64,000 nucleotides of DNA from VXYL01 sp965199945 (lineage in GTDB: Bacteria; Pseudomonadota; Gammaproteobacteria; Pseudomonadales; Azotimanducaceae): NCBI GenBank assembly GCA_965199945.1, contig OZ241354.1, positions 2,728,001 to 2,792,000 on the forward strand, given 5' to 3'. The notes beneath the pieces were generated by a model. It saw only the letters and a program-made list of their open reading frames with translations. It made no database searches and was not told where the DNA came from. Shown one piece after another: positions 41,478 to 49,945 of this stretch. The translations under genes were made by a program, and so were the position numbers. The stretch's first letter is position 1. Each line of letters opens with the position of its first letter.

Positions 41478-43127
41478 TCAGGCGAAGCGGGCCGGCGCGC
41501 GCGAGTCTTCGGCGCGGGTCTTCACGTCGATCAGCACCGTCTTCCCCTCGGCGTTGAGCTGCTGCGCCTGGCGCAGCGCGGGTGCCATCGCCGCGGCCTT
41601 GTCGACGCGGATGCCCTCCGCGCCCATCGCTTGCGCCAAGCCCGCGTAGTCGCCCTGCATGTGCGACACGCCGAACTGCTCGCGGGCGGTCGGAAAGCCG
41701 CCTGGGTAGGTGGCCATGATGCCGTTGTTGAGGACGATCGTGGTGATGGGGATTTCCGCCCGGGCGGACGTTTCGATGTCCAGCCCCGACATGCCGAACG
41801 CGCCGTCGCCCATGAGATTCACGCACATCCGTTCGGGCGCCGCCATCTTGGCGCCGATCATGAGCGGGATGGAGAAGCCAAGATGCGTCGACTTGCCCCA
41901 GCCGACGTAGCTGTGGGGCGCGGTGGCGACGTAGAACGGCACGATCTGGTCGCGGGGGGCGCCGGCGTCGTGGGTGACCACGCTGTTGTCGTGATCGAGC
42001 ACCTCGTTCATCTCGTGGATCACGCGGTATGGGGAGAGCGGGCCGTCGCCGTTGGTCAGATAGGGCGTCCACTGCCGCAGCCACTCGTCCTTGGCGTCCT
42101 TGATGCGCGCGCGGACGCCGGTGCGCCGGCCCTCCTCGCCGGCCTCGCCGATCAGCCCCTTCACGGCATCGATCAAAGCCGCCAGGGCCAGCTTCGCATC
42201 GCCCACCAGGCCGATGTCGGCGGCCGTGTCCTTGTTGATTTCGTCGTCGGCGATCACCGAGTGAATGAGGAACTTGCCGCTTGAGATGCGCTGCCCGTAT
42301 GGCGTTGCCGTGAGCGACGTGCCGACGGCCAGCAGCACGTCGCAGTCGTCGAGCCATTGGCGCGCCGGCGCGGGCGTCGTGCCCCCGCCAGCGCCCACCG
42401 AAAGCGGATGGCGTTCGTCGAAGGCGGACTTGCCGGGCATCGACGTATACACCGGCGCGTCGAGCAGCTCGGCCAACGCGCGCAGTTCGCTGGTCGCATC
42501 GGCGGACATCACGCCGGCGCCGGCCCAGATCAGCGGTTCCTTGGCATCGACCAACTGCCTTGCGGCATCGGCCACGTCGCCGGCCGACGGCGCGTAGAGC
42601 GCGGGCTTCGGCGACGTGTAGGCGAACGCGCCATCTGGAATGGCGGCCATGCAGACGTCCGCCGGCATCTCCACCAGCACGGGCCCAGGCCGCCCGGAGC
42701 GCAAGGCGTGGAAGGCGCGCCGCATCACATGGCCGGTCTGCTGCGGGCGCATGATCGCCTCGGCGCGTTTCACGACCGTCTCCCAGGTTCTGGCGGCAAC
42801 GGTGTTCGGACGCACGAAGAACATGTCCAGCGGATTGCCGCCCGGCAGCGCCAGAATCGGCACGTTGTCCGCATTGGCCTGGGCCAGGCCGCCGACCGCG
42901 TTCTCCGCCCCGGCCTGGGACTGCACCGCCACCACCCCGAAGCGCTTGCGGTCGGAGAGCCTGGAGTAGCCGTCCGCCGCCATCACCGCGCCGCGCTCGT
43001 GGCGGAAGGCCACCGGCCGGATGCCCTCCTTCGCCACGGCTTCGATGAGCGGATTGGACGGATAGCAGGCCATCCAGCCCACCCCTTCCTGCTTGAGGAT
43101 GCGGGCAACGTAGTCGACGCTGTTCAC
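41478..43127 (-). CDS. Thiamine-diphosphate-dependent enzyme, acetolactate-synthase-like
   Basis: 549 residues. The N-terminal Pyr domain has the cofactor-activating glutamate in FRHERGAVMAADGYSRL; the C-terminal PP domain has the ThDP motif GDGAFGMSGLDIE ending in LNN. The middle domain (DVLLAVGTSLTATPYG) fits the POX/ALS family. Not ilvB itself: no regulatory subunit follows and the sequence is closer to the broad oxalyl-CoA/benzoylformate decarboxylase-like group. GTG 43127 has AAGGAG eight bases upstream. Substrate unassigned. Confidence 0.85.
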   Translation of the reverse strand: MNSVDYVARILKQEGVGWMACYPSNPLIEAVAKEGIRPVAFRHERGAVMAADGYSRLSDRKRFGVVAVQSQAGAENAVGGLAQANADNVPILALPGGNPLDMFFVRPNTVAARTWETVVKRAEAIMRPQQTGHVMRRAFHALRSGRPGPVLVEMPADVCMAAIPDGAFAYTSPKPALYAPSAGDVADAARQLVDAKEPLIWAGAGVMSADATSELRALAELLDAPVYTSMPGKSAFDERHPLSVGAGGGTTPAPARQWLDDCDVLLAVGTSLTATPYGQRISSGKFLIHSVIADDEINKDTAADIGLVGDAKLALAALIDAVKGLIGEAGEEGRRTGVRARIKDAKDEWLRQWTPYLTNGDGPLSPYRVIHEMNEVLDHDNSVVTHDAGAPRDQIVPFYVATAPHSYVGWGKSTHLGFSIPLMIGAKMAAPERMCVNLMGDGAFGMSGLDIETSARAEIPITTIVLNNGIMATYPGGFPTAREQFGVSHMQGDYAGLAQAMGAEGIRVDKAAAMAPALRQAQQLNAEGKTVLIDVKTRAEDSRAPARFA

Positions 43128-43305
43128 GGGTGGGCTCCTTGGTTCGAGGTGGCGATTCGAGCAGGCGATCTTACTCTGCCCTCTTGGCGAACGAGTGCGC
43201 GTAAGGCAGCTGGGCAGGGCCGAAAGGCACGGCGGCTGGTCGGCCTCGGCATCGCCAAACGCCATCCTGCATAATCGAAGCGACGGACTTGAGGAGCGGA
43301 ACGCG

Positions 43306-44055
43306 ATGGCGGGATTCGAGACGAAGGGCGTAAGCCTGTGGGCGAAGTTCGTCCTCTACATCGGCCTCATCGCGCTCCTGGCGCTGCCAGTCGGCGCCCT
43401 GGGCACCCGCTTCGGCGCATGGAGCTTCGGCCTTGGCTTCCAGTTCCTGTTCGGCGGCTGCCTCTTGGCCGTGGTCTCGCTGGTGCTCGGCGTCGCCGCC
43501 TTCATTCGCGCCGCGCTGCGCAACCGCCCGGCGGACCGCCTGCCGGCCATCGTCGGCGTGGCGGCGAGCGTCTTCGTGCTGGCGTGGATGGGCCAGCAGT
43601 TTCTGACCGCGATGTCCCTGCCCGGCATCCACAACATCTCCACCGACCCCGAGGACCCGCCGGCGTTCGACGCCATCGTCGCCCTGCGCGGCCCCGGCAC
43701 CAACGCCTTGGAATACGACGCGGAAGACGCCGCCGCGCAAGCCGCCGGCTACCCCGATCTCGCCACGCTGCGCACGTCCACCAGTCCCCAGGCCAGCCTA
43801 GAACGCGCCGCCGCCATCGCCCGCGGGCTCGGCTGGGAAGTCGTCAACGAGGACGCCGAGCAAGGCATCGTCGAAGCCACGGAGACGACGTTCTGGTTCG
43901 GCTTCAAGGACGACGTGGTGGTGCGCATCCGCCCGGACGGCGACGGCGCCAGCATCGACCTGCGCTCGGTCTCCCGCGTCGGCCAAGGCGACCTCGGCGC
44001 CAACGCCCGCCGCATCGCACTGTTCTTGGCGCGTTTCGAGGAAATGGGAGACTGA
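43306..44055 (+). CDS. Membrane protein with DUF1499 domain
   Basis: 249 residues. Three hydrophobic helices occupy the N-terminal 105 residues (for example FVLYIGLIALLALPVGALG and FLFGGCLLAVVSLVLGVAA), followed by a DUF1499 domain with FWFGFKDDVVVRIRPDG and IDLRSVSRVGQGDLGANARRI. Function unknown; DUF1499 proteins are common in proteobacteria. ATG with GAGGAG upstream. Convergent with the DUF4276 gene, 19 bases apart. Confidence 0.85.
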   Translation: MAGFETKGVSLWAKFVLYIGLIALLALPVGALGTRFGAWSFGLGFQFLFGGCLLAVVSLVLGVAAFIRAALRNRPADRLPAIVGVAASVFVLAWMGQQFLTAMSLPGIHNISTDPEDPPAFDAIVALRGPGTNALEYDAEDAAAQAAGYPDLATLRTSTSPQASLERAAAIARGLGWEVVNEDAEQGIVEATETTFWFGFKDDVVVRIRPDGDGASIDLRSVSRVGQGDLGANARRIALFLARFEEMGD

Positions 44056-44074
44056 AGGCCGCGACCGCCGTCGC

Positions 44075-44791
44075 TCAACTGGTCTGGGCGGGCGCGTGTC
44101 CTGTTGACGCAACGCCTTCGAGACGCTCAAGCCATCGGGCGAAGTTCGCGCACCGCCACCGAATCGCCTCCAAGCCGACTATTTGGATGCCGATTGGCGC
44201 GAACGCCACCTTGTTGTAGTTGGGCATGAGCTGGAGGATGCGCTTGGAAGGCGCGGTTTCCTTGGAGTCGTCTATCGCCTCTGGATCGCCGAACTGGTCA
44301 AGGATGCTCTGCATAGCGTCAGCGATGTCTGGTCGTTCAACGGCGCTGGCGAACCGCTCACAGTCGGCGAACAGCAGCGCCTCGAACTCGTGCATGGAGA
44401 CGTAGGGTATGAAGCGGCGAGTGTCGAAATCGTCGCCCATGCGCTTGGCGATGTCTGCGCCGATCGCGTTCTGCACCGCCTCTGCTCTCTGCCGCAACGG
44501 AAGCGAGCTGGCAGCTACACGTCCGGGCCATTGCCTCGATTTGCTTTGGGGCATACCGTAGTAGTCCACCATGGTGGTGACAAATGCTCGCCGATCGTCC
44601 TTGAGGTGCCGGACGATACTGCGCCGTACGGAGGACCACGACACGCCCCCGCCCCGGTGTGACGTCGACCGCTGGTCTCCGATCAAACGCGCACTTGTGG
44701 ATGAATAGCCGTACGCTGCCAAATGAGCCCCTAGGACGCCATCGACAAACGCTTTTTCTGTCGCGCCTTCGACATGGACCAACAGACGCAT
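44075..44791 (-). CDS. DUF4276 protein with a Toprim-like nuclease signature
   Basis: 238 residues. The start LLVHVEGATEKAFV carries the Toprim-type glutamate (E8) and E12; TTMVDYYGMP gives a possible metal-binding aspartate (D76); VSMHEFEALLFAD is the other conserved block of DUF4276. This layout matches the OLD-type Toprim fold, which in several known systems cuts DNA or RNA under control of an ATPase partner. The ATG comes one base after the stop of the upstream ATPase gene, so the two are translationally coupled. Function is predicted, not shown. Confidence 0.82.
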   Translation of the reverse strand: MRLLVHVEGATEKAFVDGVLGAHLAAYGYSSTSARLIGDQRSTSHRGGGVSWSSVRRSIVRHLKDDRRAFVTTMVDYYGMPQSKSRQWPGRVAASSLPLRQRAEAVQNAIGADIAKRMGDDFDTRRFIPYVSMHEFEALLFADCERFASAVERPDIADAMQSILDQFGDPEAIDDSKETAPSKRILQLMPNYNKVAFAPIGIQIVGLEAIRWRCANFARWLERLEGVASTGHAPAQTS

Positions 44792-44792
44792 G

Positions 44793-46577
44793 TCAGTCTT
44801 GGTCCTTGCTGCGGTGCCCGCCTTCGTAGGCTGAGCAACCGCCAAGCTCGTTCTTCACCCAGAGATCGCCCAAGCTGTATTCCTTTAGCCACGCTTCGAG
44901 CCGATCCGCAGACAGCCTCTCGAACACCGACTTGCCATCCACTCGATTGACCACGACGACATCTTGCGGATCGAATTGATCCACGACGAGCGGGGACTGT
45001 GTGGTGAGGATGACTTGCGTCTCCACGGAGACGCTTCGGATGAGCGAGCAGAGTATGGTGATGGCGTGGGGATGCAGGCCGAGTTCCGGCTCGTCGACCA
45101 CGATGACTGACGGGCGCAAGTGGGCCGGCTGGAGCAGCAGCGTCGTGAGCGCCAAGAAGCGCAGCGAACCATCGGAGAGTGTGGAGCTGTCGAAGTAGGC
45201 GTCGGACACGCGGTGTCGCCACTCCAAACGAATCGTCCGTTCGTTGAGTGCTCGGGGTTCGAGAACGAAGTCGTCGAAGAACGGTGCAACAACGCGGAAC
45301 GTATGTTGGATCCTGTTATACGTAGTGGCCTCCTTCTTCTTCAGCCGATACAGGAACGCCGCCAAGTTCCCGGCGTTCTCGTGCAAAGACCGATTGTCGT
45401 CCAGGTTCGATGTTTGGTGAATCGGCGCACGGCGGCCCGTGTCGTGAAAGTGGTAGACGAGCCACCGGTCCGAGCGCTCTCGGACAGCGGGGCTTGCGCT
45501 GCTCTCGGAGTGCAATAGCAGCTCGTCGTTGTCGGTCGGCTCGAAGATCGCATGATAGCGTTCATCGCCACAGCCGAAGGAGAACTCGATGCGGATCTGC
45601 TTCGTGACCTTGGTGCCGAAGTGGAGATTCCTGTTCGCGCCGCCCGACTGCGCCACATACTTGCCCACCTGACCGAGGCGCAGCGCCCGAAGGAGCGCGA
45701 ATACGTCGATCAAGTTGGACTTTCCAGCACCATTGGCACCAATTAGTAAGTTGACTGGCCCAAGCCGGAGCTTTTCTAGCCGTGCGATGCTCCTGAAGCC
45801 CTCGACAGTAATCCAGTCGATTTGTGCAAGTGCGCTCCCCGTACAAGCAAAGATCATCTGCATCGGCAGTCCGGCGGCGTCCGTCTGCGGTTCGTCGGGA
45901 ATGCCGCACAGCGCCCTGTGGCGGGCGGTGAGTGCCGCGACCATCGCGTCTACGATGTCGTCTGGCTCCACGTTCTTGTCGCCGAGTCCATCCAGTATTT
46001 TCCCGGCCACGTCACGAGCCTGGGGCCAGTGCTCTTCTAGGATGGCTAGACGTTCGTCGTGCCCGTCCGGCTTCTTCTTGCTGTGGCGCAAAGCGCGGCG
46101 CTCGTTGAACGCCCAGAAGCACAACTCCGGATGCACCTCCTGGACGATTCTGCGGGCCTTTTCGTCGTGGCGCACGAGGTTGTCCACTTCATGGACTTTG
46201 GGGAGAATGCTGTATGTCTGGCGGCTGATCTTCTTGCCGGTGACGTCCTTGTTGCATTCACAGGCATCTTCGTAGCTGGATGCCCCCAAGGCCTCCCGCG
46301 CCGGCGCTGGGAAAACGCTGGAGCCGCGCGGCTGGCCAAGTTTGGCACGGGCTTGATCGTCGCACTGGCGACGCGACTGGTCGTGCGGCAACCCGATTGG
46401 AATGTCCACGAACACGCGATCCTCGTCGCCCGCCATGCACACGATCTCGCCTAGGTTCCGAACGACGCCGTAGCGGTACTCGCCCGATTCGGGCAGCGCC
46501 ACGTAGATCCATCCGGCAGGGCAGCCATCGACACCCCAAGCAACTGGCGGTCCCTTGGTCTTGTTCGTTTGTGCCAT
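44793..46577 (-). CDS. DUF429 (RNase H-like) domain fused to an SMC/ABC-type AAA ATPase
   Basis: 594 residues in one uninterrupted frame. Residues 1-243 are a complete DUF429 domain: GVDGCPAGWI (D17), VFVDIPIGLP (D58), SSVFPAPAREAL, EVHPELCF (E147) and DDIVDAMVAAL (D206-D210), all acidic positions intact. Residues ~252-594 are an AAA_21-type ATPase: ITVEGFRSI, Walker A GANGAGKSN (280-288), signature LSDGSLRFLALTTLL, Walker B VVDEPELGLHP and VILTTQSPLVVD. GGAG lies six bases before the ATG. Directly followed by the DUF4276 gene. DUF429 normally stands alone, so the fusion is unusual. Confidence 0.88.
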   Translation of the reverse strand: MAQTNKTKGPPVAWGVDGCPAGWIYVALPESGEYRYGVVRNLGEIVCMAGDEDRVFVDIPIGLPHDQSRRQCDDQARAKLGQPRGSSVFPAPAREALGASSYEDACECNKDVTGKKISRQTYSILPKVHEVDNLVRHDEKARRIVQEVHPELCFWAFNERRALRHSKKKPDGHDERLAILEEHWPQARDVAGKILDGLGDKNVEPDDIVDAMVAALTARHRALCGIPDEPQTDAAGLPMQMIFACTGSALAQIDWITVEGFRSIARLEKLRLGPVNLLIGANGAGKSNLIDVFALLRALRLGQVGKYVAQSGGANRNLHFGTKVTKQIRIEFSFGCGDERYHAIFEPTDNDELLLHSESSASPAVRERSDRWLVYHFHDTGRRAPIHQTSNLDDNRSLHENAGNLAAFLYRLKKKEATTYNRIQHTFRVVAPFFDDFVLEPRALNERTIRLEWRHRVSDAYFDSSTLSDGSLRFLALTTLLLQPAHLRPSVIVVDEPELGLHPHAITILCSLIRSVSVETQVILTTQSPLVVDQFDPQDVVVVNRVDGKSVFERLSADRLEAWLKEYSLGDLWVKNELGGCSAYEGGHRSKDQD

Positions 46578-46687
46578 AGGTCACTCCAAAGCTCCGATCG
46601 TCGTGTTCTACGCCGATGGTCCGGCCTGCGACGGCCTCACTCCTAGGCGACGCAGCCCGTTCCTGCTGCGACGACCTCCCGCCGAGT

Positions 46688-46987
46688 CTACCCCTTGAGC
46701 AAGTTCAGCAACGCGCTCCGCTGCTTCGGCGAGAGGCGTCGGAACATGCGGATCAGAGCGTCTTCTTCATCCGAGAGGTCGTGCCGCAGCGCGGTCTCGA
46801 TCTGCGCGAAGAAGGGCGGCTCGACGGCGCTCTCGGTGGCGTTGGCGGGCAATGCGCCGAGGGAGTGCTCCAAGCGCGCGACGATTTCCGAGTTCAGGCT
46901 CCGCCGATAGCGCCGCGCGGCTTCGGCGACGCGCACGCGCAGTTCCTCGGGCAGGCGCAGGACGAGTCTGTAGGGCTGGCTGGCCAT
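46688..46987 (-). CDS. Arc-type ribbon-helix-helix DNA-binding protein
   Basis: 99 residues. The N-terminus YRLVLRLPEELRVRVAEAAR followed by RRSLNSEIVARLEHSL is the Arc/MetJ ribbon-helix-helix fold, which binds DNA as a dimer. The C-terminal 50 residues (SDEEDALIRMFRRLSPKQRS) are helical and may tetramerise. It lies 15 bases behind the carboxyltransferase gene and 110 bases before the DUF429-ATPase gene, all on one strand, so it could regulate either. Confidence 0.85.
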   Translation of the reverse strand: MASQPYRLVLRLPEELRVRVAEAARRYRRSLNSEIVARLEHSLGALPANATESAVEPPFFAQIETALRHDLSDEEDALIRMFRRLSPKQRSALLNLLKG

Positions 46988-47002
46988 CCGCAGACGTGGG
47001 CG

Positions 47003-48553
47003 CTAGGGCATGTACGGCGTTGGGCTGGGGCCGAGCTGGGTCTCGAGCAGCGGCTGCGCCATGCGCACGAAGTCGCACGCCATGGGGCGCGTCTCGCGGG
47101 GATCGATGATGTCCTCGATGTTGAACGCCTCGGCGGTGCGGAAGGGCGACGAGAGGGCTTCCAGCCGCGCTTCGATCTCCGCTTGCTTGGCCTCCGGATC
47201 GTCCGATTCGGCGATGATGCGCCGATAGGCCGCCGAGACGCCGCCGGAGATGTGCATGGAGCCCCAATGCCCGGACGGCCATGCGACGCGCTTGAACATG
47301 CCGCTCGGCCGGTCGTGGCACTGCCCGGCCACGCCGTAGAGCTGGCGGATGATGATGGACAGCCACGGCATGCGCGTGCGCAGGGTGGCGCACAGCATCT
47401 TTGCGCCGGCGCGCACGATGCCCTGCCGCTGCTGCTCCGGGCCGACCATGAAGCCGGGTTCGTCCGCGAAGTAGATCATCGGCAGGTGGAAGGTGTCGCA
47501 CAGCTGCAGGAAGCGGATCACCTTGGTGCCGGCGGCCACGTCCATCGAGCCGCCGAGCCGCTTCGGATTGTTGATCATCGTGCCCACCGGGTAGCCGTCC
47601 ACCCGGGCCAAGCCGACGATGCGCGAGCGGCCGTAGTGCGGCGTGATCTCGAAGAACGAGTCCCGGTCCAGCACCGCATTGAGAATCCGGCGGGCGTCGT
47701 AGAGGCGGCGCTTCTCGCGCGGGATGGCGGAGAGCAGATAGTCGTCGCGCCGCTCCGGATCGTCGCCGCCGTCGATGCGCGGCGGCATCTGCCAGACGTT
47801 CTGCGGCAGATAGCTCAAGAACTGCTTGACCATCTCGAAAGCTTCGGCTTCGCTCTCCGCCAAGTTGTCGATCACGCCGCTCTCGTAGACTTGGCTGCGC
47901 TCGTCGCCGAGATCCTCCTTGGTGATGTCGATGCCGAGCGCCGCCTTCACCACTGGCGGCCCCCCGGGAAAGACCTGGCTGATGCCCTTCACCATGACGT
48001 TGAAGTGGGCCAGGCAGGAGTCCACCGCCGGCAGCCCAGCCACCGAACCGAGCACCGCCGCGACGACCGGCACCTGGCACAGCAGGTCCTGGACGCCCGG
48101 GGTCACCGGATTGGTGGGGATGTAGGTGCGCCCGATCTGCTCGAAGGTCTTGACGCTGCCGCCGGTGGCGTCCAGCAGGCGAACGTAGGGCAGCCGCCAG
48201 TCCAGCGCCATCTGCTGCGAGTGGCCGCCCTTGTTGCCGATGGAGGCATCCGAAGCGCCGCCGCGCACCGTGAAGTCGCCGGCCGTCAGCACGGCCTTGC
48301 GGCCATCGAGCTCGCCCAAGCCGATCACCATGTTCGAGGGCCGCACATGGGCAAGTTCGTTGCCGTCGTAGGTGGCGGCGCCGGCGAGTTGGCCGATCTC
48401 CTGGAAGGAACCCGCATCCGTGAGCAGGTCGATGCGCTCGCGCACCGTCAGCTTGCCGCGCCGCCGCTGCTCGGCGATGCCCGCCTCGCCGCCCATCTGC
48501 GCTGCGAACTCCCGCCGCTTCTTCAGCTCCTCGATTTCCGGTTCCCAAGCCAT
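47003..48553 (-). CDS. Acyl-CoA carboxylase, carboxyltransferase (beta) subunit
   Basis: 516 residues. Moves a carboxyl group from biotin to an acyl-CoA (propionyl-, methylcrotonyl- or similar). Conserved stretches: RRRGKLTVRERIDLLTDAGSF, GGSMDVAAGTKVIRFLQLCD and ETRPMACDFV. No biotin carboxylase or biotin carrier gene is near, so the partner must lie elsewhere and the acyl substrate cannot be stated. Start at 48553 (MAWEPEIEELKKRREF). Confidence 0.88.
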   Translation of the reverse strand: MAWEPEIEELKKRREFAAQMGGEAGIAEQRRRGKLTVRERIDLLTDAGSFQEIGQLAGAATYDGNELAHVRPSNMVIGLGELDGRKAVLTAGDFTVRGGASDASIGNKGGHSQQMALDWRLPYVRLLDATGGSVKTFEQIGRTYIPTNPVTPGVQDLLCQVPVVAAVLGSVAGLPAVDSCLAHFNVMVKGISQVFPGGPPVVKAALGIDITKEDLGDERSQVYESGVIDNLAESEAEAFEMVKQFLSYLPQNVWQMPPRIDGGDDPERRDDYLLSAIPREKRRLYDARRILNAVLDRDSFFEITPHYGRSRIVGLARVDGYPVGTMINNPKRLGGSMDVAAGTKVIRFLQLCDTFHLPMIYFADEPGFMVGPEQQRQGIVRAGAKMLCATLRTRMPWLSIIIRQLYGVAGQCHDRPSGMFKRVAWPSGHWGSMHISGGVSAAYRRIIAESDDPEAKQAEIEARLEALSSPFRTAEAFNIEDIIDPRETRPMACDFVRMAQPLLETQLGPSPTPYMP

Positions 48554-48679
48554 GACCGCCCCGCGTCCCAAGCGAAAGGCGCGACTTTAGCAGGCGCACG
48601 CGCCTCGAGTGCCGATCGCGGCAGTCGCGGAACAGGTCTCGCTGTCGCGACTGCGCGGTCAAGGAGACCCGCCGGAGCC

Positions 48680-49843
48680 TTAGATGCCCAGATCCTTCAG
48701 GTTGTAGTCGCGGATGACGGCGTCGAAGGTTTCGGCGTTCCAGCGATAGCCGTCCTCGAGGCCGGCGAAGGGCTGGTAGATATAGGGTTCTTCGTTCGGG
48801 AAGCGCTGGCGGCGGGCGTCGATGGCCACGGCGATCACCGCCGAGCGGTCGAAGACGCGCTGTTCGTCGTAGATCACCGTGTCGTCGGCGCCCAGCTTGC
48901 CCTTCGCGCCGAGCACCGACGCACGGCGATGGAAGCCGAAGGTGAGCGAGATGCGCAGGTGCGGCGACGTGTTGGCGAACGAGCAGTGCAGGGTCTGGCG
49001 GTTCACCATCGTCACGTCGCCGGGCCGGCACACGAGCGGCACCGCGCCCGGCAGCTGTTCCGAGCCGCCGTTGGCCGCCACCATCGCCTTGATGTCCAGC
49101 TTGCCCCGCTTGTGGGTGCCTGGCACGACCCAGAGGCAGTTCCCCGGCGTGGTGGGATAGAGCTGCACTTGAAAGTTGAAGCCGTGGATGCCTTCGTTCC
49201 AGTCCGGCGAGTTCCAGTGCGTCAGCCCGTCTTGATGCCAGGCGACGGAACCGCCGAGCCCTGGCTGCTTGACGAAGATGGCGTCGTTGAAGGGCGTGAA
49301 GTCCGCGCCGTTGATGTTCTCGGCAATGGCGAGCAGTTGCGGATGTCCGTACAGGCGCAGGCCGGACTCCATCGTCTGGCACATGCCGTAGGCCATGTGG
49401 ACGACCTCCTCGGGCGCGTCTTCGGCCGGCTGCGGCTCCACCATCTTCGCCGGATGCCGTCCGCCCACCAGATTGGTGCCGCCGACCGGATCGCTGAGCG
49501 GCTTGATGAACGTGAACGTGGGCTTCTTGAACTCGAGCCCGAGCGCCGGGCGGCCTTCGGCGTCGGTCTCGGCGTCGCGGCGCGCCGGCGCCCGGGCAAG
49601 CACGTTGGCCATGTCCGCGCGCAGTTCCGCCAGTTCGTCGGCGCCGATCACGTTCTCGAAGACGTAGAAGCCGTGCTCCCAATAGGCGTCCAGAATGTCG
49701 TCGGCCAAGGCCGTGCCTTGCTTGAACCGCACCGGCCCGCGGTTGCCGAGTTCGCGGGCCAGCGCCTCGCCTTCGGCCATGTAGCGCGCCAAGGCGTTGG
49801 CGTGTTCAAGGGCGGTCGGAGCGCTTTCCGGGCTGGTCTGCAT
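48680..49843 (-). CDS. Phytanoyl-CoA dioxygenase (PhyH) family protein
   Basis: 387 residues, longer than most. H203 and D205 in WHQDGLTHW and a later histidine in TLHCSFANTSPHLRISLTF form the Fe(II) site; the arginine of that segment likely binds 2-oxoglutarate. The C-terminus FDAVIRDYNLKDLGI is unusual for the family. AAGGACG precedes ATG 49843. A further open frame upstream (to 51091) is antisense to another gene and not coding. Second PhyH-type enzyme in the window; not close to the first. Confidence 0.85.
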   Translation of the reverse strand: MQTSPESAPTALEHANALARYMAEGEALARELGNRGPVRFKQGTALADDILDAYWEHGFYVFENVIGADELAELRADMANVLARAPARRDAETDAEGRPALGLEFKKPTFTFIKPLSDPVGGTNLVGGRHPAKMVEPQPAEDAPEEVVHMAYGMCQTMESGLRLYGHPQLLAIAENINGADFTPFNDAIFVKQPGLGGSVAWHQDGLTHWNSPDWNEGIHGFNFQVQLYPTTPGNCLWVVPGTHKRGKLDIKAMVAANGGSEQLPGAVPLVCRPGDVTMVNRQTLHCSFANTSPHLRISLTFGFHRRASVLGAKGKLGADDTVIYDEQRVFDRSAVIAVAIDARRQRFPNEEPYIYQPFAGLEDGYRWNAETFDAVIRDYNLKDLGI

Positions 49844-49945
49844 TTTCTCGTCCTTTGCGGTCGTCTCTTGCCGGCGGCCAAGCATGGTCTCAAGCAACGG
49901 CCAAGCCGTGTAGAGTTGCGTGGTCGGTTGCGCGGAGCATACGCC

